From Actinobacteria bacterium IMCC26207 (GTDB taxonomy: Bacteria; Actinomycetota; Acidimicrobiia; Acidimicrobiales; Microtrichaceae): DNA of 64,000 bases. The position numbers and the translations under genes are program-made. The notes beneath the pieces are model-generated. The model had not been told where the DNA came from, did no database searches, and saw only the letters and a list, made by a program, of their open reading frames with translations. Positions 16,123 to 24,065 of this stretch are shown piece by piece (positions within the stretch are counted from its first letter, which is position 1; each line of letters begins with the position of its first letter). The stretch lies in contig LCZK01000008.1 of NCBI GenBank assembly GCA_001025035.1, positions 248,001 through 312,000 of the forward strand, in the 5' to 3' direction.

Positions 16123-18204
16123 TCAGCGAATACCGATCGAGGCTCGCTCCATGGCAAGTCGCTGCAGTTCAAGGTGTGTCTCAAGGGTTCGCTGACCATC
16201 GACTCGAGCCCAGTCGTGATTTTTCAACTCCCATGCAAGGGTGTCATCAAGCAAACTCACTTGCAGGACATCGTCGATTCGCTTCGCCAGTACTGGGTTG
16301 TCAATCGGCACCATCGCCTCTACCCGTCGATCCAGGTTTCTGGGCATCAAGTCGGCCGAGCCAATGAAGTGAAGCGGCAGGTCGGGACCGCCACCATTGC
16401 CAAACCGATAGATTCGCGAATGCTCCAAGTAACGCCCAACGATGCTGCGCACCGTGATGTTTTCGGACAACCCAGGAACCTGCGGACGCAGGCAGCAGAT
16501 GCCCCGAACGATGAGTTCAATGCGAACTCCATCCGCCGAAGCGGCATACAGCTCCTCAATGAGTTCAGGGTCAGCCAAACTGTTCATCTTCATCACGATG
16601 TGACCGGAACCCGCGGGGGCGGTTCGCTCGTTGCGGATGAGTTCGAGTAGCCCCGAGCGGAGCGAATGGGGCGCTACGAGCAGACGCTGATACTCCACGT
16701 TGCGTGCATAACCAGTGAGATAGTTGAAGAGTTGGCTGAGATCTGCACCAGTTTGATCGTCAGCGGTCAACAGCCCGATGTCTTCGTACGTGCGAGCGGT
16801 CTTTGAGTTGTAGTTGCCCGTTCCGATGTGGCAGTAGCGCCTCACGCCTTCACCCTCTTGGCGAACCACCAAACAGGTCTTGGTATGGGTCTTGAGCCCT
16901 ACTAGCCCGTACACAACGTGAACACCTGCCTGCTCAAGGCGCCGAGCCCACTCGATGTTTCGCTCCTCATCGAATCTGGCTTTGAGTTCGACCAAAGCAG
17001 CGACTTGCTTGCCCTGTTCAGCAGCACGAATCAGTGATGCCAGAATCGGGCTGTCTCCCGAGGTGCGGTAGAGGGTGAGCTTGATGGTCAGCACCTTGGG
17101 GTCAATCGAGGCCTGATGAATGAACTCCTCGACCGAAGAAACAAAGCTGTCATAGGGATGGTGCAACAGCACGTCGCCCTCGGCAATTACTGCAAAAATG
17201 TCGGGAGCTTCATCTTCTGTTTCGGAGCTCAGGCGGGCCTGCGTGAGCGGGGCGAAATCCTCGTATTTAAGATCATCTCGGTCAAGGTTGCAGACGGTGA
17301 ACAATCCACCCAGATCGATGGGCGCAGCATGCGCAAAGACGTCATCGTCATCCAGCTCAAGTTCTTCGCGAATCAATTCAAGTGACTCAGAGGAGATGTC
17401 CTCTTCCACTTCGAGACGAACTGCCTTGCCGAATCTGCGGCGGCGCAGTTCCATCTCGATTGCCGCCAGCAAGTCGTCGGCCTCTTCGTCTTCTACGGTC
17501 AGGTCGGCATTGCGAGTCACGCGAAACGTGACGCAGTCCTCGACCTCCATCCCCGGGAACAGGTCCTCCATATGAGCAGCGATGACCTGCTCAAGAGCAA
17601 CGAACCGCTGCCCATCGGGAAGCACCATAAATCTGGGCAACAACGGCGGCACCTTGACCCGAGCAAAGCGGCGCTCGCCGCGTTCCGGGTCGCGCACAAT
17701 GACACCCAAGTTGAGAGAGAGGGTGGAGATATACGGGAACGGGTGACCGGGATCAACTGCAAGGGGCGTGAGCACCGGGAAGATTCTCCGGTGGAACTCC
17801 TCGGTCAACCATTTACGATCATCCTCTGCAAGCTGCGACCAAGTCGAAAATGTGATCCCTGCATCGGCTAAGCCCTTGCTAACGGGCCCAAGAAAAGCCT
17901 CATCGGCTCGCACTGTGAGTTCCCGAGCCATCTTCAGAATGAGCTCAAGTTGTTGGCTAGCTGTGCGGCCGTCAATGCTTCGCTTACGGACTCCTGCAGC
18001 AATTCGATCTTTCAGGCCAGCAACGCGGACTTGGAAGAACTCGTCCAAGTTGCGACTGAAAATGGCCAGAAATTTGGCCCGCTCCAGCAACGGAGTTGCG
18101 GGGTTTTCTGCTAGCGCCAGAACACGTGCGTTGAAGTCCAGCCAGGACAACTCACGGTTCAGATAATGGTCTTCGGGTGACTCAGCGGTTTGCGTACTCG
18201 TCAT
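16123..18204 (-). CDS. ppk1: Polyphosphate kinase 1
   Basis: A 693-residue enzyme that makes inorganic polyphosphate reversibly from ATP. The N domain begins HYLNRELSWLDFNARVLALA. The core carries KLTLYRTSGDSPI, LVELKARFDEERNIEWARRL and the autophosphorylated His region RRYCHIGTGNYNSKTARTYE. The C-terminal domain has HFIGSADLMPRNLDRRVEAM. The start taken is ATG 18204; the GTG directly before it is equally possible. The start lies inside the last codons of the upstream small gene (23-base overlap). Polyphosphate storage fits the adjacent phosphate-uptake cluster. Confidence 0.95.
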   Translation of the reverse strand: MTSTQTAESPEDHYLNRELSWLDFNARVLALAENPATPLLERAKFLAIFSRNLDEFFQVRVAGLKDRIAAGVRKRSIDGRTASQQLELILKMARELTVRADEAFLGPVSKGLADAGITFSTWSQLAEDDRKWLTEEFHRRIFPVLTPLAVDPGHPFPYISTLSLNLGVIVRDPERGERRFARVKVPPLLPRFMVLPDGQRFVALEQVIAAHMEDLFPGMEVEDCVTFRVTRNADLTVEDEEADDLLAAIEMELRRRRFGKAVRLEVEEDISSESLELIREELELDDDDVFAHAAPIDLGGLFTVCNLDRDDLKYEDFAPLTQARLSSETEDEAPDIFAVIAEGDVLLHHPYDSFVSSVEEFIHQASIDPKVLTIKLTLYRTSGDSPILASLIRAAEQGKQVAALVELKARFDEERNIEWARRLEQAGVHVVYGLVGLKTHTKTCLVVRQEGEGVRRYCHIGTGNYNSKTARTYEDIGLLTADDQTGADLSQLFNYLTGYARNVEYQRLLVAPHSLRSGLLELIRNERTAPAGSGHIVMKMNSLADPELIEELYAASADGVRIELIVRGICCLRPQVPGLSENITVRSIVGRYLEHSRIYRFGNGGGPDLPLHFIGSADLMPRNLDRRVEAMVPIDNPVLAKRIDDVLQVSLLDDTLAWELKNHDWARVDGQRTLETHLELQRLAMERASIGIR

Positions 18205-18469
18205 CACCAAGGTCCCATTCCAACGCGATGAGCTCTCGCTCAGCATCGCGGTTCACCCGCTCTTTATTTCGGCGGAACTGCGGATCATGTGGCGGAAGCA
18301 GCATCAACCGGGCATTCACCCGGGTGCGAAAGCCGCTGACAAGTTGCTGATCGCCAGATTCAGACCGGATATCCCAATGCGGAGCTACAGCTCCCAAGTA
18401 CACGATGGTGACATGTGCCTTAGGGGGTTCTACTGGGGCATCCGGATCGATCTCTGGCTGGTTATACAT
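18182..18469 (-). CDS. Hypothetical protein upstream of ppk1
   Basis: A 95-residue soluble protein (MYNQPEIDPDAPVEPPKAHV...IVYLGAVAPHWDIRSESG... ending WDLGDDEYANR). It has a Pro/Asp-rich start and a predicted small beta-rich middle (TIVYLGAVAPHWDIRS, VNARLMLLPPHD). The family is not recognised. Its 3' end overlaps the ppk1 start by 23 bases, so it is expected in the same transcript and may be translationally coupled. The ATG at 18469 is preferred to a longer start at 18517. Confidence 0.55.
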   Translation of the reverse strand: MYNQPEIDPDAPVEPPKAHVTIVYLGAVAPHWDIRSESGDQQLVSGFRTRVNARLMLLPPHDPQFRRNKERVNRDAERELIALEWDLGDDEYANR

Positions 18470-18541
18470 AGACGGGGATCTTACCTGCTGTGCCTCGACA
18501 TGCAGGATTCGGTGCACCCGCGACGCGGGCGCACCGAAGGA

Positions 18542-19942
18542 TTACTTCGATCCGAGGGTTGCGGTGACGTCGAGCTTCTCGCCTGATCGCTCAAGAGTCA
18601 CCTTGATCTGGTCACCGGCCTTCTTTGCCTTGACGGCCTGCCCGACATCTGAGGCCGTACGAATTCTGCGACCATCCACTGCAACGATCACGTCTCCGGC
18701 CTGCATGCCAGCATCATCTGCGCCACTCCCTGGCGAGACCTTCTGCACGAAGGCACCCGAGGTTGCAGTAATGGAGAACCGGTCGACCACAGCAGTATCG
18801 ACTCCGGCCACGTCGAGCGTCTCTACTCCGAGCACCGGGCGATTGCTCTCGACCTCTCGGCCAGAACTGACATCGTCGATGATGCTCTTGATTGAGTCGA
18901 TTGACAGCGAGAATCCAATGTTTTGCGCATCTGCAAGAATCGCGGTGTTAATGCCAACCACTTGGCCTTGGCTGTTGATAAGCGGTCCACCCGAATTTCC
19001 GGGGTTGATTGCCGCATCAGTCTGAATCAGGTCAGTCAGCGTCTCACCAGAGGGTGAGTCCAGCGAGCGACCAAGCGCAGACACAATTCCTGTGGTCACG
19101 CTTGGCTCTTCACCCAAGTTCAGGGCGTTCCCGATTGCAACGACGTCATCGCCAACCTGAAGGTCACTTGAATTGCCTAGGTCGGCCGCCTTCACCGGAT
19201 CTCCAAGGCCCTCTGCTTTGATCAGGGCAACGTCGTTTTCTGGGACGGCGCCAATGAGCCGAGCCTCGACAGTGCGGCCGTCGGAGAAGTCAATCTCTAT
19301 CGAGGTTGCACCTTCCACTACATGGGCATTCGTCAGGACTAATCCATCCTCACTGATCACAACACCAGAACCCGCTGCCTCACCTTGTCGAGTGCCCGTG
19401 TGAATGGCAACCACAGAAGGGCTCACCTTGGTCAGGAGCGAACGCACATCCAAGCTGCCACCAGGCATGGTTGCGGATGGCCGAGCGTTCTCCGAGGTTG
19501 CCACCGGCTTAGCAGCGTTGGTGTTTGAACCGCCGTTATTCCAAAGGGCAGCTCCAACAACCCCGCCGGCCACGATTGCTCCGACTAAGCCGCCAATAAG
19601 TGCAGAGCGCACCCCGCTGGGCTGACGAGCACCCGAAGAAGCCTTTCGCTTGACCGAGGGTGCTGGCTGCGGCGCCGAAGGTGCAGTACCGCCAAGTCCG
19701 GTAGCTGCTGCTCCCTGTGCTGACTGAGCAGCAGGAATTGACCACCCCGTATATGCCGGAGGCAGAGGAGCAACCGGAGCAGCCATCCCTTGGGGGGCCG
19801 TTGGTGGGCCAGCTACGGGACCTGCGAGTGGCGGCGCACTTGGCGGGCCAGCCTGCGGTGGCCGGGTTGGGGCTGCGGGCGCCGCTGGGGGCGTCCAAGC
19901 AGGATTGATATTTGAGTTGTTGGGGGTGTTCTCCTGATCCAT
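18542..19942 (-). CDS. HtrA/DegP-like serine protease with PDZ domain
   Basis: A 466-residue membrane-anchored protease for envelope quality control. A cytoplasmic Pro/Ala-rich tail of about 100 residues precedes one membrane helix (SALIGGLVGAIVAGGVVGAAL). The trypsin domain has its triad in LTNAHVVEG (His), ENDVALIKAEG (Asp) and NPGNSGGPLINSQG (Ser). A C-terminal PDZ domain follows (GAFVQKVSPGSGADDAGMQA, GDVIVAVDGRRI). Length and order match actinobacterial HtrA/PepD proteins. It lies 72 bases before the hypothetical-ppk1 unit on the same strand. Confidence 0.9.
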   Translation of the reverse strand: MDQENTPNNSNINPAWTPPAAPAAPTRPPQAGPPSAPPLAGPVAGPPTAPQGMAAPVAPLPPAYTGWSIPAAQSAQGAAATGLGGTAPSAPQPAPSVKRKASSGARQPSGVRSALIGGLVGAIVAGGVVGAALWNNGGSNTNAAKPVATSENARPSATMPGGSLDVRSLLTKVSPSVVAIHTGTRQGEAAGSGVVISEDGLVLTNAHVVEGATSIEIDFSDGRTVEARLIGAVPENDVALIKAEGLGDPVKAADLGNSSDLQVGDDVVAIGNALNLGEEPSVTTGIVSALGRSLDSPSGETLTDLIQTDAAINPGNSGGPLINSQGQVVGINTAILADAQNIGFSLSIDSIKSIIDDVSSGREVESNRPVLGVETLDVAGVDTAVVDRFSITATSGAFVQKVSPGSGADDAGMQAGDVIVAVDGRRIRTASDVGQAVKAKKAGDQIKVTLERSGEKLDVTATLGSK

Positions 19943-20216
19943 GACTGCGAGTATGCGTCATCTCAAGCCAAATGCCGAGCGCGAGTTGCTCAGATCAAAG
20001 AGAGTTCTCAGAGGCCCATGAGCTTGGTCTCAGCCAGAGCCTCTGTATTCACCATGCCAACGCCGATTTGAGGTAACCGCAAATCGCCGAGGTAACTCCC
20101 AATTGGCCTAGATGAGAGCATTGCCAATGGCCGTGATGACCGCTGCTCTGTGTTCCCTCTCAGTACTTCGAAATATTCGGGAACACTTTTGATGCGAACA
20201 GGGTCAGAATCAATAT

Positions 20217-20483
20217 ATGAAGGCTTCACCGCTAGATACCCAATGGATGGCATCGGGCAATTGTGCCGAACAGCCCCCCAGCCAGTTCTTTCCCTCCGAC
20301 GGAGTTGGCGTGGATGCTGCTCGACGCATCTGCGTGGACTGCCCCGTCAAGTCTGAGTGCCTCGAGTATGCACTCGACCATCGGATCGATCACGGCGTCT
20401 GGGGAGGCACCTCGGAGCGAGAGCGTCGTCGCATCCACAAAGCCCGTTCAGGCCGAAGGGTCATTCCCGTTAGCGCAGGCTAA
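20217..20483 (+). CDS. WhiB-family Fe-S regulator (first copy)
   Basis: An 88-residue protein with the four cysteines that bind a [4Fe-4S] cluster (GNCAEQPP, then ICVDCPVKSECLEY), the turn motif GVWGGTSERERRRI and a basic C-terminus (KARSGRRV) for DNA or sigma-factor binding. WhiB proteins act with the primary sigma factor. It is isolated, with 274 bases upstream back to the divergent htrA start. No strong ribosome binding site precedes ATG 20217, and ATG 20247 is an alternative. Confidence 0.92.
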   Translation: MKASPLDTQWMASGNCAEQPPSQFFPSDGVGVDAARRICVDCPVKSECLEYALDHRIDHGVWGGTSERERRRIHKARSGRRVIPVSAG

Positions 20484-20491
20484 CAACCCGC

Positions 20492-20521
20492 GGGGTCTTG
20501 AGCTTGTTACAAGAGCTCCCC
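20492..20521. terminator. Probable terminator between convergent whiB and tatA
   Basis: An imperfect inverted repeat (GGGG-t-CTTG ... CAAG-agct-CCCC, or alternatively GAGCTTG-TTA-CAAGAGCTC with a bulge) lies in the 62 bases separating genes that end at 20483 (+) and 20546 (-). Confidence 0.4.
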
Positions 20522-20545
20522 TGATATACCGAATCCCCTGCAGGA

Positions 20546-20767
20546 CTAGTTGTCCGAGGGGGTTTCTTTGGCAGCGGGAGTACCCGAGGAAGCTGGCGGC
20601 GTGGTCGAAGCAGACGGGGTCTCTTCATCCTCTTTGCCTTCGGCTAGGCCCTTCTTAAATTCCTTCTGGGCCGAACCAAGATTCTTGGCGAGCTTCGGAA
20701 GCTGCGATCCTCCGAAGAGCACCAGAGCGACTACTGCGACGATGAGCCATTCGTTTCCACCAAACAT
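20546..20767 (-). CDS. tatA: Twin-arginine translocase subunit TatA
   Basis: A 73-residue TatA/E protein that forms the Tat export pore. It has a short N-terminal membrane helix (EWLIVAVVALVLFGG), the FGGSQLPKLAKNLG hinge and amphipathic helix, and an acidic, Ser/Pro/Thr-rich tail. There is no tatC or tatB in the window. It is monocistronic by position, ending face to face with whiB and divergent from the cyclo-ligase gene. Confidence 0.92.
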   Translation of the reverse strand: MFGGNEWLIVAVVALVLFGGSQLPKLAKNLGSAQKEFKKGLAEGKEDEETPSASTTPPASSGTPAAKETPSDN

Positions 20768-20836
20768 CCTCCTAGGCTACCCCTTCAGGCAGAAAATGGG
20801 GCATCACAACAAGAAGCGCTCAATCCCGGCATCATC

Positions 20837-21448
20837 TTGGATGTGACTGACGAGTCAGAAACCAGAACAGAGCTTCGCAAAAGGCTGCGAGAGTTACGAA
20901 GGCATCTGCCTGCAGAGCATCGAACCAATGCCGAATATGCCGCTGCTCGGCACTTAGAAAAGTTCCTCGGATCTCAGCCTCCGGGCTTGCTCGGCACCTA
21001 TATGCCAACCGATGGTGAACTCGACATCAACCAAACGGTGGACAACCTTCGCGACCTGGGCTGGCGCATTTTCTTGCCTGTGCTGCAGGCCGATCTGCAG
21101 ATGGAGTTTGCCGAATGGGTGGCCACCGAGACCCTTCAGCCAAACAAATTCGGGATTTTGGAACCAGCCGCACCCGCTGAGTTGTTATCTGCTAGCTGCC
21201 TGGATGTTGTACTCGTCCCTTGCGTGGGTCTAGACGAATCAGGAAATCGACTGGGGTTCGGCGCCGGCTACTACGACCGGTCCTTCTCGGGGCAGGTTGC
21301 TGGCACGGAGCGAGGAACCAGGCTTGTAGGTTGCGCGTTTGACCTGCAGCTAGTGCAAGGACTCGTAGCGGAGCCCTGGGATGTTCCCATGCAGTACACA
21401 CTCACCGAGTCAAAGCTGCGCCCTGTGTCTGCCCCAGCTCCTGAATGA
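20837..21448 (+). CDS. 5-formyltetrahydrofolate cyclo-ligase
   Basis: A 203-residue enzyme that converts 5-formyl-THF to 5,10-methenyl-THF with ATP (MTHFS/YgfA family). It has the N-terminal basic helix (ELRKRLRELRRHL), YMPTDGELDINQTVD, the Pro-rich FGILEPAA and the nucleotide-binding signature RLGFGAGYYDRSF. The start is either TTG 20837 or GTG 20843, two codons apart; neither has a good ribosome binding site, so a leaderless messenger is possible. The 16-bp repeat array begins 23 bases after its stop. Confidence 0.9.
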   Translation: MDVTDESETRTELRKRLRELRRHLPAEHRTNAEYAAARHLEKFLGSQPPGLLGTYMPTDGELDINQTVDNLRDLGWRIFLPVLQADLQMEFAEWVATETLQPNKFGILEPAAPAELLSASCLDVVLVPCVGLDESGNRLGFGAGYYDRSFSGQVAGTERGTRLVGCAFDLQLVQGLVAEPWDVPMQYTLTESKLRPVSAPAPE

Positions 21449-21470
21449 AGCAGGACCTGATTCAAGCAGT

Positions 21471-21534
21471 GCCTGACTTACGCGGTGCTTGATTTACGCG
21501 GTGCTTGATTTACGCGGGGCTCGACCTACGCGGT
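21471..21534. repeat. Four tandem 16-bp repeats between convergent genes
   Basis: Consecutive 16-base units gcctgacttacgcggt, gcttgatttacgcggt, gcttgatttacgcggg and gctcgacctacgcggt lie between the cyclo-ligase gene and the second whiB. The last unit contains the whiB stop codon, so the repeat appears to have expanded from its 3' end. Function is unknown. Confidence 0.8.
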
Positions 21535-21834
21535 GCGTGGCTGCTGCTGTTGCGTTGCTCGAGCTAGCGCACGCTGACGTCGGATGCGCCGCCGCTCACG
21601 CTCGCTCAGGCCACCCCAAATGCCAAACTTTTCGCCGTTGGCCAAGGCGTATTCCAAGCAGTCCTCACGAACCACGCAACCCTGACAAACACCCTTTGCC
21701 TCTTTGGTAGACGCTCCGCGTTCCGGAAAGAACAAATCGGGGTCAACTCCGAGACAGTTTGAGAACATTTGCCAACTCTCGGCGCCTGTTGCCTCTTCTG
21801 GAAATGCCATTTCATCCTCCAAGCCGATCCTCAT
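21526..21834 (-). CDS. WhiB-family Fe-S regulator (second copy)
   Basis: A 102-residue WhiB protein. Cluster ligands are in SNCLGVDP and VCQGCVVREDCLEY, followed by FGIWGGLSERERRRIRRQRA and a Gln/Ala-rich basic tail. The PDLFFPERGASTKEAKG spacing between Cys1 and Cys2 resembles the WhiB1/WhiB2-like group. ATG 21834 or ATG 21810 (MAFPEEATG) could be the start. Upstream, an inverted repeat AGGTA-N4-TACCT (21925-21938) lies in the promoter region. The stop codon falls in the fourth unit of the 16-bp array. Confidence 0.92.
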   Translation of the reverse strand: MRIGLEDEMAFPEEATGAESWQMFSNCLGVDPDLFFPERGASTKEAKGVCQGCVVREDCLEYALANGEKFGIWGGLSERERRRIRRQRALARATQQQQPRTA

Positions 21835-22021
21835 ATGACGATTCCCCAGATCTCTTGGTGGGCTGACCCGTCGCCCAACAAGGTGTCATACGTCTCACGG
21901 CAGTGTAATTACGTCGGTGTAAGTAGGTAATAGTACCTGTTTCTCGTGAAAACACAAGAAGTTTTTCTGCACCGCGCGAGACGGGAGAATCACTCAGAGT
22001 GACCTACCGGGCAAACCGGTT

Positions 22022-24025
22022 CTAGCGACGAGCGGTTAGCAACTTGCGTCGATGCTCCAAGAAGTCCACCAACACATAGTCCCCAAGGGTCTGTGGCGTC
22101 GTAAAGAATGCACGACCTCCGTTGAGCTTGGTCATCTGTTCAATGAAATGCTGCAAGCTGCGGTCTGGGTCAAGCATGAATGTATTGATCAGAATCCGGT
22201 CCTTGGTGCACCGGGCTACCTCGAGCAGGGTGGCGTCAACGGTGGCTTTGACCGGCGGATAGTGGAACTCTGGCTCGCCGTATGAGTTGATATGTGCGGT
22301 GGGTTCGCCATCGGTGATCATGATGATCTGTTTGGTACCGCTCTGGCGCGACAGCAGTTGCCGGGCCAGTTGGAACCCGTGCTGCATATTTGTGCCATAG
22401 ACAAAGTCCCAAGAAACCTCGGGGAGCTGCTCGGCAGTCAGCACTCGTGCAACCTCTGAGAAGCCGACGATTCCTAGATAATCACGCGGGTACTGCATGG
22501 TGATGAGCGCATGAAGAGCCATCGCAACTTTTTTTGCTGGCAAAAAGTTTTCTCTCATGGGCATCGAGAGCGACAGGTCGAGCATCAACACGGTGGAGGA
22601 ACGCACGCTCTGCTCGGTCTCTTCGACCTCAAAATCCTCGGGACTCAGATGAACCGGCACGCCCTCGCCTCGAAGGATTGCGTTGCGGATCGTCTTCTCG
22701 ATCTGCAGATTGAACGGGTCGCCCCACTGGTATTGGCGGGTCTGAAAGTTGCGCTCGTGACCAATACCGCTGTTATCAATCTCGTGTTGGCCGAGCTGAT
22801 CCCTGTCAAGCTTCTTGAATAACTCAGCGAGAGCGTTCTGGCCGAGTTTGCGCATTCCCTTTGGAGTGAGTTCAGCACGGCCCTCTTTGTGCTCAATGAG
22901 TCCCGCCTCGGTGAGCTGACGAGTAATTTCAGCCATCCGGGAAATGCTCTCGGCGGACTCCTCACCGAGCAGGTCGCGAACCCGTTCAATGTCTGCCGAG
23001 GCCAGAGCACCAGGGTTAGAAGCACCGCGCATGAGCTGCTCAAGTTGGTCAAGGTCACCGAGCTCACGCATAAGTTCGCCAGCCGAACCCATATCTAGTG
23101 GCTGCGAACCCTCAAACTCGTAACTGGATTCCCAACCGGCATCAGGAAAAGCCTGCTGAAGGTTTTGGCTGAGCTGTTCAACCTGCCAGCGCAAGTCCAT
23201 GTCCTGCATCAACTGATCGCTGAGTTGTTGCATCTGCGCGCGCTGCTCAGGAGTCATGGAGTTGAGCATCGCCTGAGCTGCTGCCATACGCCTGGCCATG
23301 GCCTCGAGCAGTTCATCTAGCGTCTGCGGATTCTCGGGAAAGAGGTCTCCAAACTCCTGCATAAAACCGTCAAAGTCGGGCTCTTCCCCGCGCTCGCGCT
23401 GCTCTAGCATTTCATTCAGCGCCGCCATCATGTCTTTGGTGCGGGCTAAGTCTTCTGGAGTCATCTCGTTGACTGCGCTGGACAACTGATTGACATAATT
23501 CTGCATGAGCTGCTCACGCAGTTTTTCGGCCAACTCGTTGAAGCGTTGCTCGGCCTCGGCCGAGGTGAACTCGTACTGACTCAGGGCCTGCATCTGCCCC
23601 GCAAGGTCGGGTGGCAACATGTCAAGGTCCATGTTCTTGCCCAAGGTTGACTCACTAGTTAGCTCTTTGCGCCGCTCGTCATTGGAAGCATTTGCCTGAT
23701 CAAGTTGCCGCTGTAGCTCGGCGCGCTCCTGCTTGACAACCTCTCGAAGTTCCTCTGCGATCTCGCTAAAGACTCCCCCGAGATCATAATTCTCAACAGC
23801 ATCCTCACGGCGTTGACGAATTTTTTCGAGCATCTCTCGAATGCCCTCGATGTGCTCTCCGTTGCGGTCCTCAAACCCCTGCTGCAACATGCGACGAAGT
23901 GCTGCGTTGATGTCTCCGTGGTAGAGGAGATCATCAGTGAGCTGCTCCATGACATCGAACGCGTCCACCTCGAATCCCTGCTGTGTTCCATCCCATGGGG
24001 AATAACGAAAGCGAGGTCTGGGCAT
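22022..24025 (-). CDS. VWA-domain protein (partner of AAA+ ATPase)
   Basis: A 667-residue cytosolic protein. The first 420 or so residues are helical and rich in Gln, Glu and Met (repeated MTPE, QLSQNLQQAF). The C-terminal von Willebrand A domain has the MIDAS motif DLSLSM (Asp483) and MITDGEPTAH. The pairing with the MoxR/ChlI-like ATPase immediately upstream (41-base gap) follows the ChlI/ChlD and MoxR-VWA scheme, where the ATPase remodels a target presented by the VWA protein and its bound metal. The target is unknown. No signal peptide is visible. Confidence 0.8.
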   Translation of the reverse strand: MPRPRFRYSPWDGTQQGFEVDAFDVMEQLTDDLLYHGDINAALRRMLQQGFEDRNGEHIEGIREMLEKIRQRREDAVENYDLGGVFSEIAEELREVVKQERAELQRQLDQANASNDERRKELTSESTLGKNMDLDMLPPDLAGQMQALSQYEFTSAEAEQRFNELAEKLREQLMQNYVNQLSSAVNEMTPEDLARTKDMMAALNEMLEQRERGEEPDFDGFMQEFGDLFPENPQTLDELLEAMARRMAAAQAMLNSMTPEQRAQMQQLSDQLMQDMDLRWQVEQLSQNLQQAFPDAGWESSYEFEGSQPLDMGSAGELMRELGDLDQLEQLMRGASNPGALASADIERVRDLLGEESAESISRMAEITRQLTEAGLIEHKEGRAELTPKGMRKLGQNALAELFKKLDRDQLGQHEIDNSGIGHERNFQTRQYQWGDPFNLQIEKTIRNAILRGEGVPVHLSPEDFEVEETEQSVRSSTVLMLDLSLSMPMRENFLPAKKVAMALHALITMQYPRDYLGIVGFSEVARVLTAEQLPEVSWDFVYGTNMQHGFQLARQLLSRQSGTKQIIMITDGEPTAHINSYGEPEFHYPPVKATVDATLLEVARCTKDRILINTFMLDPDRSLQHFIEQMTKLNGGRAFFTTPQTLGDYVLVDFLEHRRKLLTARR

Positions 24026-24065
24026 AGGTTGAGGGTACTCCCCTGAGTTGCTGTAGACCCGGCAG

